Shown: positions 15,788-24,546 of the stretch, piece after piece
Layout of the letters: each line of letters starts with the position of its first letter
Position numbering within the stretch: position 1 is the stretch's first letter
DNA from: Rhizobiaceae bacterium MnEN-MB40S
GTDB taxonomy: Bacteria > Pseudomonadota > Alphaproteobacteria > Rhizobiales > Rhizobiaceae
DNA length: 64,000 nt
Direction of reading: 5' to 3'
Assembly (NCBI GenBank): GCA_024343425.1
Contig: BRLC01000017.1
Coordinates: forward strand, 62,001-126,000
The notes under the pieces: generated by a model
The model's input: only the letters and a program-made list of their open reading frames with translations
The model's database searches: none
Told to the model about the DNA's origin: nothing
Position numbers and translations under genes: made by a program

Positions 15788-16944
15788 GACGCTTTTGCCT
15801 CTGCCAGATCATCCTGCCGGGAAAGGTACTCGTCATTGTGCTCGCCGAGTTTCGGAGGCTTCAGCCGCACCGTGACTTTTGCGTCCGACATGTCGATCGG
15901 CGATCCGATAAGACGGACCGGTCCCGCCGGTGTTTCGCCGGCTTCCAGGATCAGCCCGTTGACGATGGTCTGTTCGTCTTCCAGCGCTTCAGGCAAGGTC
16001 ATGACCTTCGAGCACAGGATGTCGACGCCTTCCAGTCTTTCGATCCAGTGCGCGGATGATTCCTGGGCGAAACGCTCCCGGAAGATCGCCTGCAGTTCAG
16101 GACGATGCTCCATCTGCACGTCGAAATTGGCATAGCGTTCGTTCTTCGAAAGGTCGTCGATTTCCAGCGCTTCACAAATATCGCGCAGCGGGTTCTCCTT
16201 GAAGGCGCCGACCATCGCGACCGGACGGTCGGTCGTCTCGAACACGCCGGTCAGCGGAAACGCCGCCCAGTTCAGGTCTTTGCCGCGCATCATGTGGACG
16301 GCGGCTTCCTGCATCTGCATGGCGATCATCGATGAATAGAGGCTGACGGAGAGGACCTGGCCCCGTCCGGTCTTCTCGCGTTGCAGGATCGCCAGCAGTA
16401 TCCCCTGGAAAAGGTGCATCCCGGCGGAATAGTCGCACAGCGTCGTTGCATAGATCGCCGTCGGATGGGTCGGATCCGCCTTGCGCGCCATCGCGCCGGA
16501 CATCGCCTGCGCCAGCACGTCCTGTCCGCCTTTGTGGCGGTAGGGGCCGTCGATCCCGTAGCCGGTGCCAACGGCGTAGATCAGCCGGGGATTGCGTTTC
16601 TTCAGGTCTTCATAGCCGAAGCCCATGCGCTCCATCACGCCCGGACGGAAATTGTTGACCACCACGTCTGCGCTGTCGATCAGATCCAGAATCTGCTGGC
16701 GAACCGCCTCGCTCTTCAGATCGACCGCGACACTCTTCTTGTTACGGTTCAGCGAACTGAAGACCGGATTGTTGAGGCCGTCCGGGTCGGAGCCGAGCGA
16801 CCAGCGCGACAGATCGCCGATCTTCTGCTTCTCGATCTTGATGACCTCGGCGCCGTAGTCGGCGACCATCTGCGTGCAGCTGGGGCCAAGCATGACCTGC
16901 GTGAAGTCGATCACCCGGATCCCGTCGAGTGGCAATGGGGTCAT
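15784..16944 (-). CDS. CaiB/BaiF family (class III) CoA-transferase
   Basis: A 386-residue family III CoA-transferase with the start LDGIRVIDFTQVMLGP, LDLKSEAVRQQILDLI, and NNFRPGVMERMGFGYE. The catalytic Asp171 lies in TTLCDYSAGMH, equivalent to Asp169 of formyl-CoA transferase. It moves CoA from a donor thioester to a carboxylic acid substrate. Its start overlaps the stop of the FAD oxidoreductase and its stop overlaps the enoyl-CoA hydratase start, so the three are coupled. The acid substrate is unknown; a compound brought in by the adjacent ABC transporter is a fair guess. Confidence 0.93.
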   Translation of the reverse strand: MTPLPLDGIRVIDFTQVMLGPSCTQMVADYGAEVIKIEKQKIGDLSRWSLGSDPDGLNNPVFSSLNRNKKSVAVDLKSEAVRQQILDLIDSADVVVNNFRPGVMERMGFGYEDLKKRNPRLIYAVGTGYGIDGPYRHKGGQDVLAQAMSGAMARKADPTHPTAIYATTLCDYSAGMHLFQGILLAILQREKTGRGQVLSVSLYSSMIAMQMQEAAVHMMRGKDLNWAAFPLTGVFETTDRPVAMVGAFKENPLRDICEALEIDDLSKNERYANFDVQMEHRPELQAIFRERFAQESSAHWIERLEGVDILCSKVMTLPEALEDEQTIVNGLILEAGETPAGPVRLIGSPIDMSDAKVTVRLKPPKLGEHNDEYLSRQDDLAEAKAS

Positions 16945-18302
16945 TCTGCGGCCTCCTGCATGCCGGCGTTGGTCGAGGGCACATCGCCCGGATCCGCGCC
17001 CTGGGCGCGCATCTGCTTCTGGATCGCCCGGATATCGGCTTTGCGGACGGACGTTCCGGCGTTGAGCGCAACGGTGGCCGCCACGCCGGCGGCTTCGCCC
17101 ATGGCCATGCAGGGCGGGATTTCACGGCTGGACTTTTGCGCCTGAGGCGTCGCGGAATAATGCCTGCCGGCCACCAGAAGCTGTTCGATATCCTTCGGCA
17201 CCATGGCGCGATAGGGTGTGTAATAGTCGCGGCCGCGGCACACCGTGTCGGGGAAATGCCGACGGGTCATCACGTCGTCTTTGGTCACCACATATTCGCC
17301 TTCCAGCAGGCGCGTCTGGCGCACGCCGGTCTGTGGCGCGAAATCCACCACATAGGCGTTTTCAAAACCGGGCAGGTTCTTGCGGGCGAAAGCCAGCAGT
17401 TCTTCCATGCGGCGGCGTCCCTCAAACTCGACGCCTGTCAGGTCGTTCACCTTCAGGCCGTCGAGCTTCGGGATATGCGGGCAGTTGAGCCAGACCACGC
17501 CCGGCAATGGCGTTTTCAGCCACCAGTAGTTCCAGCAGCCTCCGATGATGCGCTTTGCCTCGTGGTCGAGTTTGGCGAATTCTTCCACGTGCTCGTACTG
17601 GAAGCGTTCGGCCTTGTCGGTATCGACGCCGCCCCAGCGCGAAACCGGGGTGAGGATGAAGGAGCCTTCCTGAAAGCGCGCGCCGGCGCTGGCGGCGACG
17701 TCGAGGTCGCCTGTCGTGTCGATGACCACTTCGCCCATGATCGCCTGGCGGCCTTCCTTGGATTCCACGACGACGCCCTTGATTGCGCCGTCCTCGATGA
17801 TCGAGGAGGAAAACCAGGAATGCAGCCGAAGCTTTACGCCGGATTCCTGGATGACGGCGTTCGCCGCGCGCTTGTAGCCGTCCGGATCAAAGGCGGCGGA
17901 ATAGCAGACGGGGTGCGGCATGGAGTGGGTATGAAAGTCGAACACGCCCCAGCGCGACCATTTCTCCCACATTTCCTGTGTCTCGCGGATATCATGCTGG
18001 CGATCGCGCTCTGGCGGCGTGACGCACAGGCCCATCTTTTCCATGCGCTCGATCATTTCCATGCAGATGCCCTGCACGGTGATTTCCAGATCGTTGTGCA
18101 TGTCGTCCAGCAACAGCACCATGCCGCCGGAGGCGAGGCCGCCCAGGTGATTGTAGCGTTCCAGAAGCGTGACGCTGGCGCCGTTGCGCGCAGCCGAAAC
18201 CGCAGCTGAGATGCCGGCGGGGCCGCCGCCGACCACCACGACGTCAGAGCGGTCGACGACCTTTGCTGCGCGCGGCGTTTCCTGAATGATTATGTCTTCC
18301 AT
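16941..18302 (-). CDS. FAD-dependent oxidoreductase (FAD_oxidored family)
   Basis: The ATG at 18302 is chosen because CCGGAGG lies just upstream and the 453-residue product then begins shortly before the dinucleotide-binding motif VVVVGGGPAGISAA (21-34). The further 88 codons of the open frame resemble no protein. ERYNHLGGLASGGMV follows, typical of PF12831 FAD-dependent oxidoreductases. Members dehydrogenate diverse substrates, often in degradation clusters; the electron acceptor could be a ferredoxin or quinone. A late GRHYSATPQAQKSSREIPPC segment belongs to the FAD-binding C-terminal part. It is first in the group with the CoA-transferase and hydratase. Confidence 0.88.
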   Translation of the reverse strand: MEDIIIQETPRAAKVVDRSDVVVVGGGPAGISAAVSAARNGASVTLLERYNHLGGLASGGMVLLLDDMHNDLEITVQGICMEMIERMEKMGLCVTPPERDRQHDIRETQEMWEKWSRWGVFDFHTHSMPHPVCYSAAFDPDGYKRAANAVIQESGVKLRLHSWFSSSIIEDGAIKGVVVESKEGRQAIMGEVVIDTTGDLDVAASAGARFQEGSFILTPVSRWGGVDTDKAERFQYEHVEEFAKLDHEAKRIIGGCWNYWWLKTPLPGVVWLNCPHIPKLDGLKVNDLTGVEFEGRRRMEELLAFARKNLPGFENAYVVDFAPQTGVRQTRLLEGEYVVTKDDVMTRRHFPDTVCRGRDYYTPYRAMVPKDIEQLLVAGRHYSATPQAQKSSREIPPCMAMGEAAGVAATVALNAGTSVRKADIRAIQKQMRAQGADPGDVPSTNAGMQEAAE

Positions 18303-18361
18303 CTTGACCTCCGGGGGCTGTGGCGAGTCTGGTTCTGCAGCGGTTGTTCGGGCACGCCGGC

Positions 18362-19180
18362 TTAATGAACGGCCGGCGTTTTCCATTTGATCATGCGACG
18401 TTCGGCAAAGCTCACCATGGCGAACAGGAACACGGCCAGCAGCGACGCCGAGAAGACGGACGCATAAAGCAGAGGCGCGTGATAATTGTAGGAAGCGAGC
18501 AGGATCAGGGCTCCGAGACCGTAATTCGAGCCGATCCATTCCGCCACGATCGCGCCGACGACACATGTGGTGGCGGCGATCTTGAGCGCTGCGAAGAGGA
18601 ATGGCAGGGAACTTTGCAGCCGCACTTTCCAGAAGATTTCCGCGTCGCTCGCCGACAGCACCCGCATCAGGTCCAGCGTCGCGGGATTCACGGCCTTCAG
18701 GCCACGAACCATGTTGACCAGCGTCGGGAAGAAACAGATCAGCGCCGCGATGATGATCTTCGGGGAGTAACCGTTTCCGAATATCAGAACGAGGATCGGA
18801 GCGACGGCGATAATGGGAATGGTGTTGATGAACACCGCGATCGGGAAAAAAGCCCGTTCCGACGTGCGGTTATGGACAAAGGCGACCGCCATCAGAATAG
18901 CAATCAGGTTTCCGAAGATAAACCCGAGCGCTGCTTCTAGAAAGGTCAGCCAGAAATTGAGCCAGAGCTTTGGGCCGTCTTCGATGAAAGCGCCGAGAAC
19001 TGCGATCGGTCCCGGCATGATGAATGGCCGGATCGAAAATATCCAGATGATGAGTTGCCACAGAACGAGCATGCCCACGGCTGCGAGCAGCGGCAACAGA
19101 CGGTCGCCGCTTTTGGCCAGCCAGGCGGAGCCGGATTTGCGTTCATTGGCGCTGGCCTGGCTTTGTGCAATATCGGCCAT
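18362..19180 (-). CDS. ABC transporter permease (NitT/TauT class)
   Basis: A 272-residue membrane permease with six spans and the conserved EAA-type loop (ALDLMRVLSASDAEIFWKVRLQSSLPFLFAALK region, near residue 170). The ATG at 19180 is taken because GAGGAG ends 8 bases upstream; an in-frame GTG at 19189 would overlap the ATPase gene. It forms the channel for the adjacent ATPase. Homologues in this class carry nitrate, sulfonates, taurine, aliphatic nitriles or pyrimidine precursors. It is followed 59 bases later by the FAD oxidoreductase start, so the transporter and the catabolic trio may be one transcript. Confidence 0.93.
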   Translation of the reverse strand: MADIAQSQASANERKSGSAWLAKSGDRLLPLLAAVGMLVLWQLIIWIFSIRPFIMPGPIAVLGAFIEDGPKLWLNFWLTFLEAALGFIFGNLIAILMAVAFVHNRTSERAFFPIAVFINTIPIIAVAPILVLIFGNGYSPKIIIAALICFFPTLVNMVRGLKAVNPATLDLMRVLSASDAEIFWKVRLQSSLPFLFAALKIAATTCVVGAIVAEWIGSNYGLGALILLASYNYHAPLLYASVFSASLLAVFLFAMVSFAERRMIKWKTPAVH

Positions 19181-19182
19181 TG

Positions 19183-19989
19183 TCAGCACTCCTCGAGCAT
19201 CTTGCGCAGATGCGCGGTGATCTTGATGAATTCCACCGTGTCGCGAACCGGCAGCTGGCGCGGATAGGGAAGATCCACCGTCATGTACTCCTTGACGCGG
19301 CCGGGATGCGCGGCCAGCAACAGCACCTTTTGCCCCAGGAACACGGCTTCGGGAATTGAATGGGTGACGAACAGGATCGTCGTCCCGGTCTCGGTCCAGA
19401 TACGCAACAGTTCTTCGTTGAGATTGTCGCGGGCAATCTCGTCGAGAGCGCCGAAGGGTTCGTCCATCAGCAGGATGCGCGGCCGTGTGACCAGCGCCCT
19501 TGCAATGGCGACGCGCTGGCGCATGCCGCCGGAGAGTTCGCCGGGAAGCGCTTTTTCGCGACCCTTCAGGCCGACCAGTTCAAGCAGCTCCATGGGATCC
19601 GCATGGGCTGGTCCTGGGTTTCCGACTTCCAGCGGAAGGCGCACATTGTCGATCGCGCTGCGCCAGGGCAACAGCGTTGCGTCCTGGAAGACGAATGCGA
19701 AATCGCGCGCTTTGCGGGCTTCTTCCGGCGTGCGCTCATGCACCTTGATTTCGCCCCGGGAGGCCGGGACGAGATCGGCGATTGCACGCAGCAGGGTGGA
19801 CTTTCCGCAGCCGGAAGGTCCGAGCATGGTCACCAGTGCGCCTTCGGGGATGTCGACGTTGACATCCCGGAGCGCGGTCACGGCGGTTTCGCCTTCACCG
19901 AAGGTTACGTCCAGTCCGTCGACGCGCACCGCGAAGGCTGTTTCCGCTTCCGCGGAAACAGCATCCTTGACTGCGTGCATGGTCGCCAT
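19183..19989 (-). CDS. ABC transporter ATP-binding protein (NitT/TauT class)
   Basis: A 268-residue ATPase. Walker A is GPSGCGKST (57-65), the Q-loop Gln102, the signature LSGGM (152-156), Walker B ILLMDEP (172-178) and the switch His210. It energises uptake by the permease. It overlaps nothing but ends 2 bases before the permease ATG, and the binding-protein gene stops 5 bases upstream of its ATG. Gene order binding protein, ATPase, permease is normal for taurine/sulfonate-type importers. Confidence 0.95.
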   Translation of the reverse strand: MATMHAVKDAVSAEAETAFAVRVDGLDVTFGEGETAVTALRDVNVDIPEGALVTMLGPSGCGKSTLLRAIADLVPASRGEIKVHERTPEEARKARDFAFVFQDATLLPWRSAIDNVRLPLEVGNPGPAHADPMELLELVGLKGREKALPGELSGGMRQRVAIARALVTRPRILLMDEPFGALDEIARDNLNEELLRIWTETGTTILFVTHSIPEAVFLGQKVLLLAAHPGRVKEYMTVDLPYPRQLPVRDTVEFIKITAHLRKMLEEC

Positions 19990-19994
19990 GACGA

Positions 19995-21029
19995 TTATCC
20001 GACTTTCTTGCGGGTCTCGGCCGTGGCGTCGAGGATCGCCAGCGTCATCACGTCGTCGACAGTCGGAACATCGCCCTTGAACTGGTCAAGCGACGCATAG
20101 GTCTCGATCTGCTCCTGCCAGTTTTCCTTGGTCATGGCGCCCCAGCCTTCCTTGGCCGTAACGTCATTGAAGTTGAAGCCGATGACACCCTCGACGGCCG
20201 CCAGTTCGCTGGGCTTGTCCAGGTTCGGATATTCCGCGACGAGCATGTCTACAGCTTCTTCCGGATGCTCTTTGGCGTATCCCCAGCCGCGAGCGGAGCC
20301 GCGCAGGAAGCTTTCAAGCGTTCCCGCGTCGTCGGCCAGCGTGTCGTCTGTTGCAAAATAGACGTTGGCGTAAAGCTGGATGCCGGTGTCCCAGAGCATC
20401 AGGTCGACGCGGTCGTCGCCGAGAACCTTCAGGGCGCTGGCGTTGGTCAGCCAACCGGTTACGGCTTGCGCCTGACCCGTCAACAGCTGGTTCATGTCCG
20501 AACCCATGTTGACGATCGTGACGTCGTCTTCGGAAATGCCGTTCTTGGCGAGAAGGGCCCGCAGCAGGATATAGGCGGTCGGCTGTGTGGCGATCGTCTT
20601 TCCAACCATGTCTTTGGGCTCGCGGATCGCATCTGCTTCGAGCGAGAAATAGGTGAAAGGGTGCTTCTGGTAGCCGGCTGCGAACGCCTTGATTGGGATG
20701 CCGGCCGAACGCGCGAGCATGACGGAGGGGCTTGACGATGTCTGGCCCAGGGTGGAACGGCCGGCTGCTACGCCGCCAACGCCATCGACATTCGGTCCGC
20801 CCGGAATGACTTCGAGTTCGACGCCTTCTTCCTCGTAGAAGCCTTTGGTCTTGGCGACGATTTCACCCAGAATCCCGTTGGACGCCAGCCAGCCAAGCTG
20901 CATGCGCACCTTGGTCAGATCGGCTGCCTGCGCCGGCAAGACGCTGATAAGGCTCTGCGCGGTCGCCAATCCCCCGATTGCGCCCATTCCTACGAGCAGG
21001 CTGCGACGATTCAGTTTCAGATCATTCAT
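19995..21029 (-). CDS. ABC transporter substrate-binding protein (NMT1/SsuA-like)
   Basis: A 344-residue periplasmic binding protein. I use the ATG at 21029 ([14 protein letters not shown]) because it places a twin-arginine-like signal, [13 protein letters not shown] then LPAQAAD, at the N-terminus. The mature start [37 protein letters not shown] is that of the NMT1/SsuA family; [16 protein letters not shown] is the ligand loop. Members bind pyrimidine precursors, aliphatic sulfonates or nitrate. It is the first gene of the ABC operon and lies behind the composite promoter motif at 21115-21162. Confidence 0.92.
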   Translation of the reverse strand: MNDLKLNRRSLLVGMGAIGGLATAQSLISVLPAQAADLTKVRMQLGWLASNGILGEIVAKTKGFYEEEGVELEVIPGGPNVDGVGGVAAGRSTLGQTSSSPSVMLARSAGIPIKAFAAGYQKHPFTYFSLEADAIREPKDMVGKTIATQPTAYILLRALLAKNGISEDDVTIVNMGSDMNQLLTGQAQAVTGWLTNASALKVLGDDRVDLMLWDTGIQLYANVYFATDDTLADDAGTLESFLRGSARGWGYAKEHPEEAVDMLVAEYPNLDKPSELAAVEGVIGFNFNDVTAKEGWGAMTKENWQEQIETYASLDQFKGDVPTVDDVMTLAILDATAETRKKVG

Positions 21030-21114
21030 GTTCCAACCTCTTTTTTGAATGCCTGTCATGTTGCGGAATGCGGGCGTGCCGGACAGGCGAATGGAAAGAA
21101 TGACTCTGAGTTGT

Positions 21115-21162
21115 GTTCGAATAAAGAACTATTTTTCGCAATAGTGATTGCCGAAACGGCAA
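21115..21162 (-). promoter_or_regulatory. Composite promoter motif ahead of the ABC operon (copy B)
   Basis: Read on the minus strand: TTGCCGTTTCGGCAA (21162-21148), 8 bases, GCGAAAA (21139-21133), 5 bases, TCTTTATT (21127-21120), one base, GAAC. Block order and spacings equal copy A at 12734-12781. A second small inverted repeat (ACTATT...AATAGT) surrounds the middle block. It lies about 90 bases before the binding-protein ATG, at promoter distance. Confidence 0.6.
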
Positions 21163-21176
21163 CGCACTTGGCGCGA

Positions 21177-22361
21177 TCAGAAGGCGACTGCGGCCCTGGC
21201 TTTCATCAGGCTTGCGGCGCGCGTATATCCGCCGCCGGCGCCGTCCACGAAATGCACATGGTCATTGCGGGTCACGGAAGGCACGATGCAGGTCATGACC
21301 GCTTCCGGCTGTTCGGACAGGCCGTATCGGATGAGGCCGGCCTCGGAGGCCTTGTTAAGCAGCGCGATCAGTCGCGCCTGGGTTTCTGCGTCGCAGTCGA
21401 TCGTCATCTTGAGTCCGTCGTCGAATTTGCGGAAATCCGCATTGGCGGCGGTCATCTCGACATACTCCTTGGGATCGAAGGCGCCGGCTTTCCAGCCGGT
21501 CTTGAAAAAGACCAGCGCGATGAAGGTCGCTGCGAGGAGTTTTATCTTATGGATGGCAAACGATGTTTTTCCCCGTGTCGCGGCAACCTCCAGATCGAGC
21601 CCTTCGGGCGGCCAGCGATAGCCGGGGCCGCTTTCGGGAACGGGGTGTCCGGCGCGCTCCAGACTTTCCTCGATTGCGACGATAGCGCGATAGAGGCGGG
21701 TCAATTCCTCGGCGTCTGCGTCTTTCTCTGGCAGCACGAGCAGCGAAAGGATATTGCCCTTCTGCGCGCGGATCGGTGTCCATCGGCAGGAAAGCCCCGT
21801 CAAGTCAGGGCGCACGCCGGCGGGTGCGGCTTCAAGTCGGAAGCTGCCTTCCTTCATCTGACGATCCGCCCAAGCCATGCCGCCGCCAGTAAACATCGCA
21901 TAGTCCACGCCCTTTGAGGCGCGATAGCGGGCGACGGCGACGTCCAGTCCGTTGTCCCGGATTGTTGACACGGGAATGACTGCGCCGCGCATTTCGAGAT
22001 CGAACTCTTCCTGTGCCCAGCGGATAACAGCGGAAAGCGCCTTCTCGGCGCTGTCTTTATAACTTGCCGGCAGCGCAAAGGCTGCGCCGTCGCCCCCGAA
22101 GACATAGGGGAAGCGCAGCGCGCCGGCGGCGTTTATCAGCGCGGAAATGACGGCGGCTCCGACTGTATTGACAACCTTGTAGCGGCCTTTTTCGATTTCT
22201 CCGGTTGAGCCGACAACATCTGCGACGCCGACAATCCAGTCGGTCGGCAGAGACGTATAGCTCTTTATCCGGCTCATTGTGTCGAAGGCGTCATTAACCG
22301 GAAGCCGGCTATAAAATGCTTCCGATTCATCACGGTTTGCAGGGGTTGCGGATTGGGTCAT
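21177..22361 (-). CDS. DUF3095 domain protein (adenylate-cyclase-like)
   Basis: A 394-residue protein (ATG at 22361, MTQSATPANRDESEAFYS). It has the DUF3095 core: FYSRLPVNDAFD, LPTDWIVGVADVVGSTGEIEKGRYKVVN, and FPYVFGGDGAAFALP near residues 101-115. The D-V-x-G-S-T and GGDGA motifs resemble those of class III nucleotidyl cyclases, suggesting a cyclase-like fold. Whether it makes cAMP has not been shown for the family as far as I know. It stands alone between the ABC operon and zntB. Confidence 0.85.
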   Translation of the reverse strand: MTQSATPANRDESEAFYSRLPVNDAFDTMSRIKSYTSLPTDWIVGVADVVGSTGEIEKGRYKVVNTVGAAVISALINAAGALRFPYVFGGDGAAFALPASYKDSAEKALSAVIRWAQEEFDLEMRGAVIPVSTIRDNGLDVAVARYRASKGVDYAMFTGGGMAWADRQMKEGSFRLEAAPAGVRPDLTGLSCRWTPIRAQKGNILSLLVLPEKDADAEELTRLYRAIVAIEESLERAGHPVPESGPGYRWPPEGLDLEVAATRGKTSFAIHKIKLLAATFIALVFFKTGWKAGAFDPKEYVEMTAANADFRKFDDGLKMTIDCDAETQARLIALLNKASEAGLIRYGLSEQPEAVMTCIVPSVTRNDHVHFVDGAGGGYTRAASLMKARAAVAF

Positions 22362-22523
22362 CGATATTGGATCCGGGTTTCTCACGTGACGGCTGCATTC
22401 CGGAATGGACGGACCGTCGCGCTCTATGCCATCGTCCAGAAACGAGTCGATTTGCCGATCGGTTCTTTTGTTTGCAGTAAAAACGCAATGACAATCTGTT
22501 GATTACGAGCCACATTGGCGCCC

Positions 22524-23528
22524 ATGGCGGACAAAGCAAAATCATCCAAACGCAAAACCGAAGTGCCAGGCAGCACGGTTTTCCTGTTCGACGGGACTGG
22601 TCACGGCACACGATTGACGCTGGACGAACTTGATAAGGCCGATACCAGCGCTCCGGGCGCATTCACCTGGGTGCATCTCAATCGTATGAACGAGAAGGCG
22701 TTGCGGTGGTTGAGGAAATGCGGGATAGACCTTCATGTTTTCGAGGCGCTGACAGCGGCGGAGACACGCCCGCGCTGCACGCTCCATGAAAACGGCGTCC
22801 TCCTCAATCTGCGCGGCATCAATATTGATCCGGGTGAAGAACCGGAAGACATGATCGACATCAGGCTGTGGATCGAGGACAGCGATGTGATCAGCCTTGG
22901 CTGGCGGCCGCTCGCCGCCATTCGCGATCTGATTGAAGCGATCGAAGCCGAGAGGGCGCCGACCTCGCCCGGCGATCTTGTTTCGCGGCTGGCCTTGCGG
23001 CTTGCGGATCGCATCGATCCGACGGTTTCTGAACTCAACGAACAGATTGACGATATCGAGGAACAGGTTCTCGACGATATCGACGAGGTCTCAAGGCCGC
23101 TTCTGGCCAACGTCCGGCGGACGGCCATCGTTCTGCGCCGTTACATGTTCCCCCAGCGTGACGCCCTGTCGACGCTGGAGATCGAGGACATAGAATGGCT
23201 GAGCCTGCGGGACCGCAGCCGCATTCGTGAAGCGGCCGAACGCATGATGCGGCTTGGCGAGGAACTCGACGCCATTCGCGACAGGGCGCAGGTTGTGCAC
23301 GACCAGGTCATGGACAATCGGGCGGAACGCATGAACCGCCAGATGCTGGTGCTCTCTGTCGTGGCGGCTCTGTTCCTGCCGCTCAGTCTGCTGACTGGTC
23401 TGCTGGGCATCAATGTCGGCGGCATGCCGGGCTTGAACGACCACTGGGCTTTCGCCATCGTTTGCGCGGTCCTCGTGGTGATGGGCCTGTTCGAAATATG
23501 GCTGTTCCGCAAGATCGGGCTGTTCTGA
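22524..23528 (+). CDS. zntB: Zinc transporter ZntB (CorA family)
   Basis: A 334-residue CorA-superfamily protein. The N-terminal two-thirds are cytoplasmic with long helices (LNEQIDDIEEQVLDDIDEVSRPLL, then VVHDQVMDNRAERMNRQM). Two C-terminal membrane helices flank GLLGINVGGMPG, the ZntB version of the CorA GMN loop. It forms a pentamer moving Zn2+ across the inner membrane. An in-frame ATG at 22515 is possible, giving three more residues. It is followed by a small conserved gene on the same strand. Confidence 0.92.
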   Translation: MADKAKSSKRKTEVPGSTVFLFDGTGHGTRLTLDELDKADTSAPGAFTWVHLNRMNEKALRWLRKCGIDLHVFEALTAAETRPRCTLHENGVLLNLRGINIDPGEEPEDMIDIRLWIEDSDVISLGWRPLAAIRDLIEAIEAERAPTSPGDLVSRLALRLADRIDPTVSELNEQIDDIEEQVLDDIDEVSRPLLANVRRTAIVLRRYMFPQRDALSTLEIEDIEWLSLRDRSRIREAAERMMRLGEELDAIRDRAQVVHDQVMDNRAERMNRQMLVLSVVAALFLPLSLLTGLLGINVGGMPGLNDHWAFAIVCAVLVVMGLFEIWLFRKIGLF

Positions 23529-23596
23529 GCAGTGCCGCAAAGGCCGGATTCCGTGCTATTGTCCTGAGATTGGTTTCCTGAAAGGGCGGCGTCGCC

Positions 23597-23923
23597 ATGA
23601 TCAGCAGTGAAGAAAAACCGGAACGCGAAGATCGGATGAAAGCGGCCTTGCTCGATCCGGCGGCTGTTTTCGGCGAGCCGGAAAACGTGCCAGGACATCC
23701 GGACTATTCGAAAGCGGAGAAGATCGCGATCCTCCGCCAGTGGGAATATGACGCGACCGAGGAGGACGTCGCCCTCGAGGAAGGGATGCCGGGAGACGAG
23801 ACCGGCATGCTGCGGCGCGTTCTCATCGTGCTTGGCGAGCTTGCAGGTCCGCTGGACATGGAGCGGGTCTCGCCTAACAAGCAGCATGGCCTCAGAAGCA
23901 GCAAGAGTGACGACGCGAAATAG
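23597..23923 (+). CDS. Conserved small soluble protein, unknown function
   Basis: A 108-residue acidic protein with no membrane span. The core FGEPENVPGHPDYSKAEKIAILRQWEYDATEEDVALEEGMPGD resembles a small family common in proteobacteria (pattern KxxIL-x-QWExDA then a Glu-rich EEGM). No function is known to me. AGGGCGG upstream is a moderate ribosome site. It is 68 bases after zntB and convergent, 11 bases apart, with the LysE-type gene. Confidence 0.7.
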   Translation: MISSEEKPEREDRMKAALLDPAAVFGEPENVPGHPDYSKAEKIAILRQWEYDATEEDVALEEGMPGDETGMLRRVLIVLGELAGPLDMERVSPNKQHGLRSSKSDDAK

Positions 23924-23934
23924 GCTTGGGGCTA

Positions 23935-24546
23935 TTACCTGTCAGAGAGGGCCAGTCGTAGTCCCAGCAGTCCGAAAGAGGCCGCGAAGGAACGTCTCAG
24001 CCATAGCATTACCCGCGGACGGGCGATCACATAGTCTCGCGCGAGCGAAGCGCAGGCGCCGTAGCAGACAAAGATCACGAATGTCAGCGCCATGAAGATC
24101 AGCGCAAGCCACAAAAGCACAGGCGTGGGATGAAGCGTTCCCGGCGGAATGAACTGCGGCAGGAAGGCGAGGAAGAAGAGCGACAGTTTCGGGTTCAGCA
24201 CGTTCAGCAGGACGCCGTTGCGGATGATGCGCAAGGCGGGGATCTGCTGGCGATCGGCCGAGACCTGCAGCGCGCCGCCCTCCCGCACGATGTTCCACGC
24301 CATGTAAAACAGATAGATGACGCCGAGATATTTGACGACCTGAAAGGCCAGCGCGCTGGCGTGAAGGATGGCGGCGAGGCCCACGATACTCGCCAGCATG
24401 TGCGGCACGATCCCCAGCGTGCAGCCGAAGGCCGCGATGACGCTTGGCCGGAACCCGCGGCCGAGGCCGACGGCGAGCGTATAGAGGACGCCCGTGCCGG
24501 GCAGCAGGACGACGACAAGAGAGGTGACGAGATATTCGATGCTCAT
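23935..24546 (-). CDS. LysE/RhtB family amino-acid exporter
   Basis: A 203-residue membrane protein with about six spans and the family start LPGTGVLYTLAVGLGRGFRPSVIAAFGCTLG (the P-G-P-like and G-x-R-x-G motifs). It exports amino acids or related compounds. ATG at 24546 overlaps the phosphoesterase stop by 4 bases. It is the last gene of a MarR-phosphoesterase-LysE operon, so export may be induced by the MarR effector. Confidence 0.9.
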   Translation of the reverse strand: MSIEYLVTSLVVVLLPGTGVLYTLAVGLGRGFRPSVIAAFGCTLGIVPHMLASIVGLAAILHASALAFQVVKYLGVIYLFYMAWNIVREGGALQVSADRQQIPALRIIRNGVLLNVLNPKLSLFFLAFLPQFIPPGTLHPTPVLLWLALIFMALTFVIFVCYGACASLARDYVIARPRVMLWLRRSFAASFGLLGLRLALSDR

